NCBI RefSeq assembly: GCF_019334565.1
Contig: NZ_CP079724.1
Span: 331,001-395,000, forward strand
Origin: Streptococcus oralis
GTDB lineage: Bacteria > Bacillota > Bacilli > Lactobacillales > Streptococcaceae
Reading direction: 5' to 3'
DNA length: 64,000 bases
Shown: in pieces, positions 29,124 through 38,714 of the stretch
Numbering within the stretch: position 1 is the stretch's first letter
Layout: every line of letters starts with the position of its first letter
Program-made: the position numbers and the translations under genes
Notes under the pieces: model-generated
Seen by the model: the letters and a program-made list of their open reading frames with translations, nothing else
What the model was told of the DNA's origin: nothing
The model's database searches: none

Positions 29124-29534
29124 TTAAGCGTTTTTAATGGTTTCAGCGACTTGGGCAAGTTTGTCAAAGTCAGGTTCGTGGGCGATAAAGTCAATCTTGA
29201 GGTCATCTTCTGCACCGTAGCGGGGTACGAGATGCACGTGAGTATGAAAGACTGTTTGACCAGCAACTTCCTCACAGTTGGCGATGATGTTCATTCCGGC
29301 GGCCTTGGTAGCCTTCATAACTTTTTGAGCTACCAGTGGCACTTGGGCAAAGAGTTGGCTGGCACTTGCGGCATCCATTTCTAAAAGATTGCGATAATGC
29401 TCTTTTGGTACAATGAGGGTGTGTCCAGGCGTTACTTGAGAGATATCAAGAAAGGCAAGAACCTGATCATCCTCGTATACTTTTGAAGCAGGAATCTCCC
29501 CTGCGATGATCTTACAAAAAATGCAATCTGACAT
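29124..29534 (-). CDS. hit: HIT family hydrolase
   Basis: Histidine-triad nucleotide hydrolase (136 residues) acting on nucleoside-linked phosphates. The Zn/Cys motif DCIFCKIIAGE starts the protein, and the catalytic triad HTHVHLVPR lies around residues 97-105. I chose ATG 29534 (MSDCIFCK), which has AGAGGTGG five bases upstream; the in-frame GTG at 29543 overlaps that site. Its promoter faces the ecsA promoter across a 67-base gap. The coiled-coil gene follows in the same operon. Confidence 0.93.
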   Translation of the reverse strand: MSDCIFCKIIAGEIPASKVYEDDQVLAFLDISQVTPGHTLIVPKEHYRNLLEMDAASASQLFAQVPLVAQKVMKATKAAGMNIIANCEEVAGQTVFHTHVHLVPRYGAEDDLKIDFIAHEPDFDKLAQVAETIKNA

Positions 29535-29561
29535 AAAATCCACCTCTACTGTATTGAATTT

Positions 29562-29587
29562 TGATATAATATAGCTACATTATACCA
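29562..29587. promoter_or_regulatory. Overlapping divergent extended -10 promoters (hit / ecsA)
   Basis: The plus strand has TTGATATAAT with TATAAT at 29565-29570, serving ecsA. The minus strand has TGGTATAAT with TATAAT at 29584-29579, serving hit. The two -10 boxes are eight bases apart, so the polymerase sites overlap. Confidence 0.75.
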
Positions 29588-29601
29588 GATTCGGAGAAAA
29601 T

Positions 29602-30333
29602 ATGTTAGAAATTAAAAACCTGACAGGTGGCTATGTTCACGTCCCTGTCTTGAAAGATGTGTCCTTTACAGTTGAAAGTGGGCAGTTGGTCGGTTTGATT
29701 GGTCTAAACGGTGCTGGAAAATCAACGACTATCAATGAAATTATCGGTCTTTTGACTCCTTACAGTGGGGAAATTAAGATTAATGGTTTGACCCTGCGAG
29801 AAGCTGCGACTAGCTACCGCAAGCAGATTGGCTACATCCCAGAGACGCCTAGCTTGTATGAGGAACTGACACTCAGAGAGCATTTCGAGACGGTTGCCAT
29901 GGCTTATGGTATTGAGCAAAAAGTGGCTTTTGAGCGAGTGGAACATTTGTTAAAGATGTTTCGTCTGGACCAAAAATTGGACTGGTTCCCAGTGCATTTC
30001 TCCAAAGGGATGAAGCAGAAGGTCATGATTATCTGTGCCTTTGTGGTGGATCCGAGTCTTTTCATCGTTGATGAGCCTTTCCTTGGGCTTGATCCGCTGG
30101 CTATTTCTGACTTGATTCAGCTTTTGGAAGTGGAAAAGCAAAAAGGCAAGTCTATTCTCATGAGTACCCATGTGCTAGACTCAGCAGAAAAGATGTGTGA
30201 TGCCTTTGTTATTCTCCACAAGGGGGAGGTGCGGGCTCAGGGGAACCTCCAGCAACTCCGTGAAGCCTTTGACATGCCTGAAGCTAGTTTGAATGACATT
30301 TATCTGGCTCTGACAAAAGAGGAGGAGCTATGA
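29602..30333 (+). CDS. ecsA: ABC transporter ATP-binding protein, EcsA family
   Basis: ATPase of an ABC exporter of the Ecs type, a system linked in Firmicutes to protein secretion, competence and peptide efflux. The 243 residues contain Walker A GLNGAGKST (34-42), the signature FSKGMKQK, Walker B LFIVDEPFLGLD and the switch His in MSTHVL. GGAG precedes the ATG. The stop codon overlaps the start of the permease gene by four bases (ATGA), which indicates coupled translation. The name follows family and gene pair; the substrate is not deducible. Confidence 0.88.
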   Translation: MLEIKNLTGGYVHVPVLKDVSFTVESGQLVGLIGLNGAGKSTTINEIIGLLTPYSGEIKINGLTLREAATSYRKQIGYIPETPSLYEELTLREHFETVAMAYGIEQKVAFERVEHLLKMFRLDQKLDWFPVHFSKGMKQKVMIICAFVVDPSLFIVDEPFLGLDPLAISDLIQLLEVEKQKGKSILMSTHVLDSAEKMCDAFVILHKGEVRAQGNLQQLREAFDMPEASLNDIYLALTKEEEL

Positions 30334-31379
30334 AAGACTTGTTTTTAAAGAGAAAGCAGGCTTTTCGTAAGGAATGTGTCGGTTATCTTCGTTATGTTCT
30401 CAATGACCACTTTGTCTTGTTCCTGCTAGTTCTCATCGGTTTTTTAGCCTACCAGTATAGTCAACTCCTGCAACATTTTCCTGAAAATCATTGGCCTATT
30501 CTCTTGTTTTTGGGGATTGTCTCTGCCTTGCTTTTAGCTTGGGGAGGAATCGCGACCTACATGGAAGTACCTGACAAGCTCTTTCTCTTAGTCAGTGAAG
30601 AGGAGGTTAAGTCCCACCTCAAAGGGCAGACGGTGCGCTCACTGGTCTTTTGGCTCTTTGTCCAAAACCTTTTCTTGCTGTTATTTGCGCCCTTATTTTT
30701 AGCCATGGGCTATGGTTTGCCAGTCTTTCTCATCTATGTGCTTTTATTGGGAACTGGGAAATATCTCCTCTTTCGTCAAAAAGCCAGTAAATTTTTTACT
30801 GATACTGGTCTCGACTGGGACTATGTGATCTCCCAAGAAAGCAAGCGCAAGCAAGTTTTGCTTCGTTTCTTTGCTCTCTTTACGCAGGTCAAGGGCGTTT
30901 CAAATAGTGTCAAACGTCGCGTTTATCTGGATTTCATCCTTAAAGCAGTTCAGAAAGTGCCGAGCAAGATTTGGCAAAACCTCTATCTTCGTTCTTACCT
31001 GCGAAATGGAGACCTCTTTGCCCTCAGTTTGCGCCTTTTGCTCCTATCCTTGTTAGCTCTAGTCTTTATCGCGCAATCTTGGATCGCGACAGCGGTGGTA
31101 GTGCTGTTTAACTACCTCCTGCTCTTTCAGTTACTGGCCCTCTATCACGCCTTTGACTACCAATACTTGACCCAGCTTTTTCCATTAGAAAAAGGGGAGA
31201 AAGAAAAGGGATTAAAACAGATTGTGCTCGGTGTGGGAAGTGCAGTTCTTTTGTTAGAATTTCTGGTCGGAGCAGTGGTTTTTCAAGAAAAAATAGCCTT
31301 GTTGGCTCTTGTAGGGGCTAGTCTCTTCCTACAATTGTTTTATTTACCTTACCAACTAAAAAGATTGGTTGACGAATAG
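30330..31379 (+). CDS. ecsB: ABC transporter permease, EcsB family
   Basis: Membrane partner of EcsA (349 residues). The sequence is EcsB-like, starting with a basic cytoplasmic segment (LFLKRKQAFRKECVGYLRYVL) and continuing with about eight to ten hydrophobic helices arranged in pairs, including FVLFLLVLIGFLAYQY and LALVFIAQSWIATAVVVLF. There is no extracellular domain. Translation starts inside the ecsA stop codon. The last codons also carry the -35 of the ccrZ promoter. Confidence 0.88.
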   Translation: MKDLFLKRKQAFRKECVGYLRYVLNDHFVLFLLVLIGFLAYQYSQLLQHFPENHWPILLFLGIVSALLLAWGGIATYMEVPDKLFLLVSEEEVKSHLKGQTVRSLVFWLFVQNLFLLLFAPLFLAMGYGLPVFLIYVLLLGTGKYLLFRQKASKFFTDTGLDWDYVISQESKRKQVLLRFFALFTQVKGVSNSVKRRVYLDFILKAVQKVPSKIWQNLYLRSYLRNGDLFALSLRLLLLSLLALVFIAQSWIATAVVVLFNYLLLFQLLALYHAFDYQYLTQLFPLEKGEKEKGLKQIVLGVGSAVLLLEFLVGAVVFQEKIALLALVGASLFLQLFYLPYQLKRLVDE

Positions 31380-31397
31380 ACCAAAAACTAGTAGAAT
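31369..31397 (+). promoter_or_regulatory. Promoter of ccrZ-trmB
   Basis: TTGACG (31369-31374), 17-base spacer, TAGAAT (31392-31397). The -35 is inside the last codons of ecsB. Confidence 0.8.
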
Positions 31398-31426
31398 AGT
31401 AAGGAAACTTTATACGGAGGAAAGAA

Positions 31427-32221
31427 ATGGACTTGGGTGATAATGAGCTAACGCTGACCCCTATACCTGGGAAGAGTGGCAAGGCTTATATGGGAAGCTA
31501 CCCTGATGGGAAGCGCGTCTTTGTAAAAATGAACACCTCTCCAATCCTACCTGGTCTAGCCAGAGAACAAATCGCTCCTCAATTACTATGGACTCGTCGT
31601 TTGCCAGACGGCCGTGATATGTGTGCTCAGGAATGGCTGACGGGTAAAATCTTGACCCCTTACGATATGAATCGCAAGCAGATTATCAATATCTTGAACC
31701 GCCTTCACCGCTCGCGTCCTTTGATGAAGCAGTTGAGCCGTTTGGGATATACCATGGAAAAACCAGTTGATTTGTTGCGTTCTTGGCAACAAGAAGTACC
31801 AGAAATCTTGCAACAGAATCACTACTTGAATAGTGTGATTGCTGAGCTAGGTAAGACGGTTCCAGGTTTTAGAGAAGACCATGCAACGATTGTGCATGGG
31901 GATCTTCGCCATAGTAATTGGATTGAGACAGAGAGTGGACTCGTTTATCTAGTGGATTGGGATTCGGTTCGTCTGACGGATCGTATGTTTGATGTAGCGC
32001 ATTTGCTATGCCACTACATTCCAGATCATCAGTGGCGTCAATGGTTGAGAGACTACGGCTATAAGTACAATCAGACAGTGTTAGATAAATTGTATTGGTA
32101 TGGTCAGTATTCTTACTTGAACCAGATTGCCAAATACTGTGAAAATCAAGATTTAGACAATGTAAACCGGGAGATTTATGCCTTGCGTGTCTTCCGTGAC
32201 AAGTATGGAAAGAAAAGATGA
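31427..32221 (+). CDS. ccrZ: Cell cycle regulator CcrZ (phosphotransferase-like)
   Basis: Cytoplasmic protein (264 residues) of the choline-kinase/APH-like fold. In pneumococcus it localises with FtsZ at the division site and times DnaA-dependent replication initiation. The conserved phosphotransferase loop HGDLRHSNW is at 157-165 (His157, Asp159, Asn164), followed by the metal-binding VDWDS about residue 176. The N-terminal lobe carries the nucleotide-binding beta strands ([19 protein letters not shown]). GGAGG precedes the ATG. Its own promoter starts in the end of ecsB, and the stop codon overlaps the trmB start (ATGA). The ccrZ-trmB pair is conserved in streptococci, which supports the name. 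Confidence 0.92.
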   Translation: MDLGDNELTLTPIPGKSGKAYMGSYPDGKRVFVKMNTSPILPGLAREQIAPQLLWTRRLPDGRDMCAQEWLTGKILTPYDMNRKQIINILNRLHRSRPLMKQLSRLGYTMEKPVDLLRSWQQEVPEILQQNHYLNSVIAELGKTVPGFREDHATIVHGDLRHSNWIETESGLVYLVDWDSVRLTDRMFDVAHLLCHYIPDHQWRQWLRDYGYKYNQTVLDKLYWYGQYSYLNQIAKYCENQDLDNVNREIYALRVFRDKYGKKR

Positions 32222-32853
32222 GAGTTAGAAATCGTAAAGGGGCGACAGAGTTACTAGAGGCTAATCCCCAGTATGTTGTCCTCAATCCCTTGGAAGCTAA
32301 AGGGAAATGGCGAGACTTGTTTGGAAATGATCATCCTATTCATGTTGAAGTTGGAAGTGGGAAAGGAGCCTTCGTATCAGGAATGGCCAAACAAAACCCT
32401 GACATCAACTATATCGGGATTGACATCCAAAAGTCGGTGTTAAGTTATGCCTTGGATAAGGTATTAGAAGTTGGAGTTCCTAATATCAAGTTGTTGTGGG
32501 TAGATGGTTCAGATTTGACGGACTACTTTGAAGACGGTGAGATTGATCGTCTCTACCTAAACTTTTCAGATCCCTGGCCTAAAAAACGCCATGAAAAACG
32601 CCGTCTGACCTACAAGAGTTTCTTGGATACCTTCAAGCGCATCTTACCTGAGAATGGGGAAATCCATTTCAAGACAGACAATCGTGGCTTATTTGAGTAC
32701 AGCCTGGTGAGTTTTTCTCAGTACGGCATGAAACTGAACGGGGTTTGGTTGGACTTACATGCCAGTGATTTTGAAGGCAATGTCATGACGGAATATGAGC
32801 AAAAATTCTCCAACAAGGGTCAAGTGATCTACCGTGTTGAGGCAGAATTTTAA
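32218..32853 (+). CDS. trmB: tRNA (guanine-N7)-methyltransferase TrmB
   Basis: SAM-dependent enzyme (211 residues) that makes m7G46 in tRNA variable loops. The SAM-binding motif [16 protein letters not shown] is at about residues 42-57; [32 protein letters not shown] (the TrmB catalytic signature) and [14 protein letters not shown] follow. Length and motif order are standard. It starts within the ccrZ stop codon and is translationally coupled to it. No terminator separates it from the rimP leader; rimP has its own promoter. Confidence 0.96.
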   Translation: MRVRNRKGATELLEANPQYVVLNPLEAKGKWRDLFGNDHPIHVEVGSGKGAFVSGMAKQNPDINYIGIDIQKSVLSYALDKVLEVGVPNIKLLWVDGSDLTDYFEDGEIDRLYLNFSDPWPKKRHEKRRLTYKSFLDTFKRILPENGEIHFKTDNRGLFEYSLVSFSQYGMKLNGVWLDLHASDFEGNVMTEYEQKFSNKGQVIYRVEAEF

Positions 32854-32890
32854 AAAATAGCTTGAAAACTAGCCGTTTGAGTGCTTATGC

Positions 32891-32919
32891 TTTACATAAA
32901 TTGACAAACGTGCTATACT
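32891..32919 (+). promoter_or_regulatory. Promoter of the rimP-nusA-infB operon
   Basis: TTTACA (32891-32896), 17-base spacer, TATACT (32914-32919) preceded by TGC (extended -10). The more eye-catching TTGACA at 32901 is wrongly spaced. Confidence 0.75.
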
Positions 32920-32940
32920 GATAGTAAGAATATAAGAAAG

Positions 32941-32966
32941 AGAGGCGGGGAAATATCTTCGCCTCT
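32941..32966 (+). promoter_or_regulatory. Leader hairpin before rimP
   Basis: AGAGGCG (32941-32947) pairs with CGCCTCT (32960-32966) just upstream of the rimP ribosome site, without a T tract. It probably forms in the untranslated leader and may affect translation or mRNA stability. Confidence 0.5.
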
Positions 32967-32979
32967 TGCTTATGAGGAG

Positions 32980-33459
32980 GTGGACACAATCGCAACAATC
33001 GTAGAATTAGTCAGAGAAGTTGTAGAACCTGTCATCCAAGCGCCTTTCAAACTCGTGGATATCGAGTATGGAAAGATTGACAGTGACATGATTCTCAGTA
33101 TTTTTGTAGATAAACCTGAAGGAATTACCTTGAACGACACGGCAGACCTGACAGAAATTATCAGTCCTGTCCTAGACACCATCAAGCCCGATCCCTTCCC
33201 AGAACAATATTTCCTAGAAATCACCAGTCCAGGCTTGGAACGTCCTTTGAAAACCAAGGATGCTGTCGCTGGAGCTGTTGGGAAATACATCCATGTCGGG
33301 CTCTACCAAGCCATTGATAAGCAAAAAGTCTTTGAAGGAACTTTGGTATCCTTTGAAGAAGACGAGTTGACCATGGAATATATGGACAAGACACGTAAGA
33401 AAACCGTTCAAATTCCATACAGTTTAGTATCAAAAGCACGTTTAGCAGTAAAACTATAG
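32980..33459 (+). CDS. rimP: Ribosome maturation factor RimP
   Basis: Cytoplasmic factor (159 residues from this start) needed for late 30S assembly. The N-terminal domain ([23 protein letters not shown]) and the SH3-like C-terminal domain ([20 protein letters not shown]) are typical, as is [20 protein letters not shown]. The start is unusual: the frame opens with GTG at 32980, but that GTG is part of a perfect AGGAGGTG Shine-Dalgarno (32975-32982). The codon at normal spacing from it is ATC at 32989. So either GTG is used with no ribosome site or initiation is at AUC. First gene of rimP-nusA-ylxR-ylxQ-infB. Confidence 0.93.
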   Translation: MDTIATIVELVREVVEPVIQAPFKLVDIEYGKIDSDMILSIFVDKPEGITLNDTADLTEIISPVLDTIKPDPFPEQYFLEITSPGLERPLKTKDAVAGAVGKYIHVGLYQAIDKQKVFEGTLVSFEEDELTMEYMDKTRKKTVQIPYSLVSKARLAVKL

Positions 33460-33501
33460 AAAAGAAAGGATAGCTTTTGAGGATTCAAAAGTAAAAAGAA
33501 C

Positions 33502-34638
33502 ATGAGTAAAGAAATGCTAGAGGCCTTCCGCATTTTGGAAGAAGACAAGGGAATCAAAAAAGAAGACATCATCGACGCAGTAGTAGAGTCGCTTCGTTCC
33601 GCTTATCGCAGACGCTATGGTCAATCTGACAGCGTAGCCATTGACTTCAATGAAAAAACGGGTGACTTTACAGTTTATACTGTCCGTGAAGTTGTTGATG
33701 AAGTATTTGATAGCCGTTTGGAAATTAGCTTGAAAGATGCCCTTGCCATTAATTCAGCCTATGAGCTTGGTGACAAAATCAAGTTTGAAGAAGCACCAGC
33801 TGAGTTTGGTCGTGTAGCAGCCCAATCTGCTAAACAAACCATCATGGAAAAAATGCGCAAGCAAACACGTGCCATCACTTATAATACATACAAAGAACAT
33901 GAACAAGAAATCATGTCTGGTACAGTAGAACGCTTTGACAACCGCTTCATCTATGTCAACCTTGGTAGCATCGAAGCCCAATTGTCAAAACAGGACCAAA
34001 TCCCTGGAGAAGTTTTTGCTTCCCATGACCGTATCGAAGTCTACGTTTACAAGGTTGAAGACAATCCTCGTGGTGTCAACGTATTTGTTAGCCGTAGCCA
34101 TCCAGAAATGATCAAACGTTTGATGGAGCAAGAAATTCCAGAAGTGTATGATGGAACTGTCGAAATCATGAGCGTAGCCCGCGAAGCTGGTGACCGTACG
34201 AAAGTTGCCGTTCGTAGCCACAATCCAAACGTGGACGCTATCGGGACAATCGTTGGACGTGGTGGTGCCAATATCAAGAAAATCACCAGCAAATTCCACC
34301 CAGCTCGTTACGATGCTAAGAGCGACCGCATGATTCCTGTCGAAGAAAACATCGACGTTATCGAGTGGGTAGCGGATCCAGCTGAGTTTATCTACAATGC
34401 CATCGCACCTGCAGAGGTTGACCAAGTTATCTTTGATGAAAATGACAGCAAACGTGCCTTGGTCGTTGTACCTGATAACAAGCTTTCTCTTGCCATCGGT
34501 CGTCGTGGACAAAATGTTCGCTTAGCAGCTCACTTGACAGGTTACCGTATCGATATCAAGTCAGCCAGTGAGTTTGAAGCTATGGAAGAAGCAGGTCAAG
34601 TGGATTACGCAGATGCGGATGAATTGACAGAAGAATAA
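33502..34638 (+). CDS. nusA: Transcription termination/antitermination factor NusA
   Basis: RNA polymerase-binding elongation factor (378 residues) controlling pausing, termination and antitermination. The N-terminal polymerase-binding domain covers residues 1-125 (EMLEAFRILEEDKGIKKEDII). The S1 domain is at about 133-200 (GTVERFDNRFIYVNLG), and two KH RNA-binding domains follow (VGRGGANIKKI and AIGRRGQNVRLA). The acidic C-terminal repeats of proteobacterial NusA are absent, as usual in Firmicutes. The ribosome site is weak (AAAGAAC). Second gene of the translation operon. Confidence 0.97.
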   Translation: MSKEMLEAFRILEEDKGIKKEDIIDAVVESLRSAYRRRYGQSDSVAIDFNEKTGDFTVYTVREVVDEVFDSRLEISLKDALAINSAYELGDKIKFEEAPAEFGRVAAQSAKQTIMEKMRKQTRAITYNTYKEHEQEIMSGTVERFDNRFIYVNLGSIEAQLSKQDQIPGEVFASHDRIEVYVYKVEDNPRGVNVFVSRSHPEMIKRLMEQEIPEVYDGTVEIMSVAREAGDRTKVAVRSHNPNVDAIGTIVGRGGANIKKITSKFHPARYDAKSDRMIPVEENIDVIEWVADPAEFIYNAIAPAEVDQVIFDENDSKRALVVVPDNKLSLAIGRRGQNVRLAAHLTGYRIDIKSASEFEAMEEAGQVDYADADELTEE

Positions 34639-34659
34639 AAGCTGCTAGAGGAGGGAAAG

Positions 34660-34953
34660 ATGAAAACAAGAAAAATCCCTTTGCGCAAGTCTGTTGTGTC
34701 CAACGAAGTGATTGATAAGCGTGATTTGCTCCGCATTGTCAAGAACAAAGAAGGACAGGTCTTTATCGATCCGACAGGCAAGGCCAATGGCCGTGGCGCT
34801 TATATCAAGCTAGACAATGCAGAAGCCCTAGAGGCAAAAAAGAAGAAAGTCTTTAACCGCAGCTTTAACATGGAAGTGGAAGAAAGCTTTTATGACGAGT
34901 TGATCGCTTATGTGGATCACAAAGTGAAAAGAAGAGAGTTAGGACTTGAATAA
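34660..34953 (+). CDS. ylxR: YlxR family protein (RnpM, RNase P modulator)
   Basis: Small RNA-binding protein (97 residues) of the YlxR/DUF448 family, recently reported to bind RNase P RNA and modulate its activity. Family marks present are KTRKIPLRKSVVSNEV, LLRIVKNKEGQVFIDPTGKANGRGAY and a basic C terminus. GGAGG precedes the ATG. It sits between nusA and the L7Ae-like gene, its normal place in Firmicutes, and overlaps the next gene by eight bases. Confidence 0.93.
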   Translation: MKTRKIPLRKSVVSNEVIDKRDLLRIVKNKEGQVFIDPTGKANGRGAYIKLDNAEALEAKKKKVFNRSFNMEVEESFYDELIAYVDHKVKRRELGLE

Positions 34954-35245
34954 GCAAAAGATAAGCAATCTCTTGGGACTTGCTCAACGAGCAGGCCGGA
35001 TCATATCGGGTGAGGAATTGGTAGTCAAGGCAATCCAAGACCAGAAAGCCAAGCTAGTCTTTCTAGCACAGGATGCTGGTCCCAATCTGACCAAGAAGAT
35101 TCAAGATAAAAGTGACTATTATCAAGTAGAAGTTATAACCGTGTTTTCAACACTGGAATTAAGCATAGCAGTCGGAAAATCGAGAAAGGTTTTGGCTGTG
35201 ACAGATGCTGGATTTACAAAGAAAATGAGGTCTCTTATGGAATAG
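34946..35245 (+). CDS. ylxQ: L7Ae-family K-turn RNA-binding protein YlxQ
   Basis: Small ribosomal L7Ae/L30e/S12e-like protein (99 residues) expected to bind kink-turn RNA. The family pattern is clear: [19 protein letters not shown] near the N terminus, [18 protein letters not shown] in the middle, and [16 protein letters not shown] at the end. Translation starts at TTG (34946) inside the end of ylxR, with TTAGGA upstream, so it is probably coupled to ylxR. Located between ylxR and infB as in other Firmicutes. Confidence 0.92.
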   Translation: MNKQKISNLLGLAQRAGRIISGEELVVKAIQDQKAKLVFLAQDAGPNLTKKIQDKSDYYQVEVITVFSTLELSIAVGKSRKVLAVTDAGFTKKMRSLME

Positions 35246-35261
35246 AAGAGGAGGACATAAT

Positions 35262-38048
35262 TTGTCTAAGAAAAGATTGTACGAAATCGCAAAAGAACTT
35301 GGAAAAGAAAGTAAAGAAGTTGTAGCGCGTGCAAAAGAGTTGGGCTTGGATGTGAAAAGCCACTCATCGAGCGTGGAAGTTGCTGCTGCTGAACAAATCG
35401 CAGCTAGCTTTAAATCTGCACCTGCTCCTAAGGCAGAAGCAAAACCTGCAGCACCAAAAGCAAGTGTAGAAAAGAAAGCAGAAAAGTCTGTTTCGGCTAA
35501 ACCAGCTGCTGCAAAGGAAGAAAGCAAACCAGCTGCACCTGTAGCTCCTAAGGAAGAAAAAGTAGTGGCCGCAAGACCACAGAGTCGAAACTTCAAGGCG
35601 GAGCGTGAGGCGCGTGCCAAAGAGCAGGCAGAACGACGCAAACAAAACAAGGGCAACAACCGTGACCAACAACAAAACGGCAACCGTCAGAAAAACGACG
35701 GCCGTAATGGTGGCAAAACTGGTCAAGGAAACCGCGACAATCGCCGATTTAACGACCAAGGGAAAAAACCACAAGGTCAAGGAAATCATGGCAATGATCG
35801 CCGTCAGCAACAAGACTTCCAGCCCAAGCAAGCTGGCCCACGTGTTGACTTTAAAGCCCGTGCAGCAGCCCTAAAAGCAGAGCAAAATGCAGAGTACGCA
35901 CGCTCAAGCGAGGAGCGCTTCAAACAATCGCAAGCTGCCAAAGAAGCCTTGGCTCAAGCTAATAAACGCAAGGAACCAGAGGAAATCTTTGAAGAAGCTG
36001 CTAAGCTAGCTGAACAAACGCAGCCAGTAGTAACAGTAGCTCCTGTAGCGAAAGAAGCGCCGGTGGATACACGTCGTAAAAAACAAGCTCGACCAGACAA
36101 AGAACGTGACGATTATGATCACGAAGAAGATGGTCCTAGAAAACAACAAAAGAATCGAAGTAGTCAGAATCAAGTGAGAAATCAAAGAAATAGTAACTGG
36201 AATAACAACAAGAAAAATAAAAAAGGGAACAAGCAAAACAACCGTAACCAGACTCCCAAACCTGTTACAGAGCGTAAGTTCCATGAATTGCCAACAGAAT
36301 TTGAGTATACAGATGGTATGACTGTTGCGGAAATCGCAAAACGTATCAAACGTGAACCAGCTGAAATCGTTAAGAAACTCTTTATGATGGGTGTCATGGC
36401 TACACAAAACCAATCCTTGGATGGGAAAACCATTGAACTCCTCATGGTGGATTATGGTATTGAAGCCAAACAAAAGGTTGAAGTGGATAATGCCGACATC
36501 GAACGTTTCTTTGTCGAAGATGGCTATCTTAACGAAGATGAATTGGTTGAGCGTCCACCAGTTGTAACCATCATGGGACACGTTGACCATGGTAAAACAA
36601 CCCTCTTGGATACCCTTCGTAACTCTCGTGTTGCGACAGGTGAAGCAGGTGGTATCACTCAGCATATCGGTGCCTACCAAATTGTGGAAAATGGCAAGAA
36701 GATCACCTTCCTTGATACACCAGGACACGCGGCCTTTACATCTATGCGTGCGCGTGGTGCTTCTGTTACCGATATTACCATCTTGGTTGTAGCAGCCGAC
36801 GATGGGGTTATGCCTCAGACTATCGAAGCCATCAACCACTCAAAAGCGGCCAACGTTCCAATCATCGTAGCTATCAACAAGATTGATAAACCAGGTGCCA
36901 ATCCAGAACGTGTTATCGGTGAATTGGCAGAGCATGGTGTTATGTCAACAGCTTGGGGTGGAGATTCTGAATTTGTTGAAATCTCAGCTAAATTCAACCA
37001 AAATATCGATGAACTCTTGGAAACAGTTCTTCTTGTGGCTGAAATCCAAGAACTCAAGGCAGACCCAACAGTTCGTGCAATCGGTACAGTTATCGAAGCG
37101 CGCTTGGATAAAGGAAAAGGTGCGGTTGCAACCCTTCTTGTGCAACAAGGTACCTTGAATGTCCAAGACCCAATCGTTGTCGGAAATACCTTCGGTCGTG
37201 TCCGTGCTATGACCAATGACCTTGGTCGTCGTGTCAAGGTTGCAGGCCCATCAACACCAGTTTCTATTACAGGTTTGAACGAAGCGCCAATGGCGGGTGA
37301 CCATTTTGCTGTTTACGAAGATGAAAAATCTGCGCGTGCAGCCGGTGAAGAACGTGCCAAACGTGCTCTTATGAAGCAACGTCAAGCTACTCAACGTGTC
37401 AGCCTTGAAAACCTCTTTGATACGCTTAAAGCTGGTGAGCTCAAGTCAGTCAATGTCATCATCAAGGCCGACGTACAGGGTTCTGTTGAAGCCCTTTCTG
37501 CCTCACTTCAAAAGATCGATGTAGAAGGTGTCAAAGTTACCATTGTCCACTCGGCAGTCGGTGCTATCAACGAATCTGACGTGACTCTTGCGGAAGCTTC
37601 AAATGCCTTTATCGTTGGTTTCAACGTACGCCCTACACCACAAGCGCGTCAACAAGCGGAAGCTGACGATGTAGAAATCCGTCTCCACAGCATTATCTAT
37701 AAGGTTATCGAAGAGATGGAAGAAGCCATGAAAGGGATGCTTGACCCAGAATTCGAAGAAAAAGTTATCGGTGAAGCAGTTATCCGTGAAACCTTTAAGG
37801 TATCTAAAGTCGGAACTATCGGTGGATTCATGGTTATCAACGGTAAGGTTACCCGTGACTCGAAAGTTCGTGTTATCCGTGATGGTGTCGTTATCTATGA
37901 TGGCGAACTCGCCAGCTTGAAACACTACAAAGACGACGTCAAAGAAGTTACAAACGGTCGTGAAGGTGGTCTCATGATTGATGGCTACAATGATATCAAG
38001 ACTGATGATGTGATTGAGGCCTATGTCATGGAAGAAATCAAACGATAA
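35262..38048 (+). CDS. infB: Translation initiation factor IF-2
   Basis: GTPase (928 residues) that brings fMet-tRNA to the 30S subunit and promotes subunit joining. A small N-terminal domain ([21 protein letters not shown]) is followed by a long disordered Ala/Lys/Arg/Asn-rich linker (about 55-340). The G domain starts near residue 430, with [18 protein letters not shown] (G1), GGITQHIG (G2), DTPGHAAF (G3) and INKIDK (G4). Beta-barrel domains and the fMet-tRNA-binding C-terminal domain complete it. The start codon is TTG, with GAGGAGG seven bases upstream, as in several streptococci. Last gene of the rimP operon before rbfA. Confidence 0.97.
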   Translation: MSKKRLYEIAKELGKESKEVVARAKELGLDVKSHSSSVEVAAAEQIAASFKSAPAPKAEAKPAAPKASVEKKAEKSVSAKPAAAKEESKPAAPVAPKEEKVVAARPQSRNFKAEREARAKEQAERRKQNKGNNRDQQQNGNRQKNDGRNGGKTGQGNRDNRRFNDQGKKPQGQGNHGNDRRQQQDFQPKQAGPRVDFKARAAALKAEQNAEYARSSEERFKQSQAAKEALAQANKRKEPEEIFEEAAKLAEQTQPVVTVAPVAKEAPVDTRRKKQARPDKERDDYDHEEDGPRKQQKNRSSQNQVRNQRNSNWNNNKKNKKGNKQNNRNQTPKPVTERKFHELPTEFEYTDGMTVAEIAKRIKREPAEIVKKLFMMGVMATQNQSLDGKTIELLMVDYGIEAKQKVEVDNADIERFFVEDGYLNEDELVERPPVVTIMGHVDHGKTTLLDTLRNSRVATGEAGGITQHIGAYQIVENGKKITFLDTPGHAAFTSMRARGASVTDITILVVAADDGVMPQTIEAINHSKAANVPIIVAINKIDKPGANPERVIGELAEHGVMSTAWGGDSEFVEISAKFNQNIDELLETVLLVAEIQELKADPTVRAIGTVIEARLDKGKGAVATLLVQQGTLNVQDPIVVGNTFGRVRAMTNDLGRRVKVAGPSTPVSITGLNEAPMAGDHFAVYEDEKSARAAGEERAKRALMKQRQATQRVSLENLFDTLKAGELKSVNVIIKADVQGSVEALSASLQKIDVEGVKVTIVHSAVGAINESDVTLAEASNAFIVGFNVRPTPQARQQAEADDVEIRLHSIIYKVIEEMEEAMKGMLDPEFEEKVIGEAVIRETFKVSKVGTIGGFMVINGKVTRDSKVRVIRDGVVIYDGELASLKHYKDDVKEVTNGREGGLMIDGYNDIKTDDVIEAYVMEEIKR

Positions 38049-38163
38049 TAGAGAAACGATAGCTCATTTGACTCGTTGTCAACAGCGCCTTGATGAACTT
38101 TAGTTCTATCAAAGGCTTGTTTCCTAGATTCAAATGGCTCTAGTTCCTCTATCTAACAGAAAT

Positions 38164-38188
38164 AGCTAGGTCTGCTGGCCTAGCTTTT
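38164..38188 (+). terminator. Weak hairpin between infB and rbfA
   Basis: AGCTAGG/CCTAGCT stem with an eight-base loop and four Ts. It may reduce rather than stop readthrough into rbfA. Confidence 0.45.
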
Positions 38189-38213
38189 GGTTCAAAGTAG
38201 AGAAAGGAATATC

Positions 38214-38564
38214 ATGGCAAATCATTTCCGTACGGATCGTGTAGGCATGGAAATCAAGCGTGAAGTCAATGAGATTTTGCAAAAGAAGGTCCGTGATCCC
38301 CGTGTCCAAGGTGTGACCATCACAGATGTTCAGATGCTAGGCGATTTATCGATGGCCAAGGTTTACTACACCATTTTGAGTAACCTTGCTTCGGATAACC
38401 AAAAAGCTCAAATCGGGCTTGAAAAAGCAACTGGCACCATCAAACGTGAACTTGGTCGCAATTTGAAATTATACAAAATCCCAGATTTGACCTTCGTCAA
38501 AGACGAATCCATCGAATATGGAAACAAGATTGACGAGATGCTACGCAATCTGGATAAGAATTAA
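38214..38564 (+). CDS. rbfA: Ribosome-binding factor A
   Basis: Small KH-like protein (116 residues) required for 16S 5' end maturation and cold-competent 30S assembly. The start ([22 protein letters not shown]) and the signature [26 protein letters not shown] are typical. I placed the start at ATG 38214 with GAAAGGA upstream; the frame extends back to a TTG at 38187 without a ribosome site. It follows infB after about 165 bases, ending with a strong terminator. Confidence 0.95.
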   Translation: MANHFRTDRVGMEIKREVNEILQKKVRDPRVQGVTITDVQMLGDLSMAKVYYTILSNLASDNQKAQIGLEKATGTIKRELGRNLKLYKIPDLTFVKDESIEYGNKIDEMLRNLDKN

Positions 38565-38565
38565 G

Positions 38566-38588
38566 AAAGAGGGGATACCCTCTTTTTT
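38566..38588 (+). terminator. Terminator of rbfA and the translation operon
   Basis: AAAGAGGG/CCCTCTTT with a GATA loop and six Ts. Confidence 0.9.
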
Positions 38589-38714
38589 GTTGTCAGAGTA
38601 AACTATTATCTAATTAACAATATGTTGCCCTTGTAAAACGCAGTTTAAAAAATTTGTAAATTTCAAATAGTATGATATGATAAAGCTTGATATAAATGAA
38701 AAACGGAGAGACAT

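Noticed and set aside
32901..32927. TTGACA at 32901 as the rimP -35
   Set aside because: It is only seven bases from the good -10 (TATACT) and has no other -10 at proper spacing; TTTACA at 32891 fits at 17 bases.
33985..34512. 175-codon frame antisense to nusA
   Set aside because: Fully nested in nusA with no start signals.
36006..36839. 277-codon open frame antisense to infB
   Set aside because: Lies wholly inside a clear IF-2 gene, has Cys/Phe/His-rich composition typical of reverse-strand reading of biased codons, and no ribosome site or protein family resemblance.
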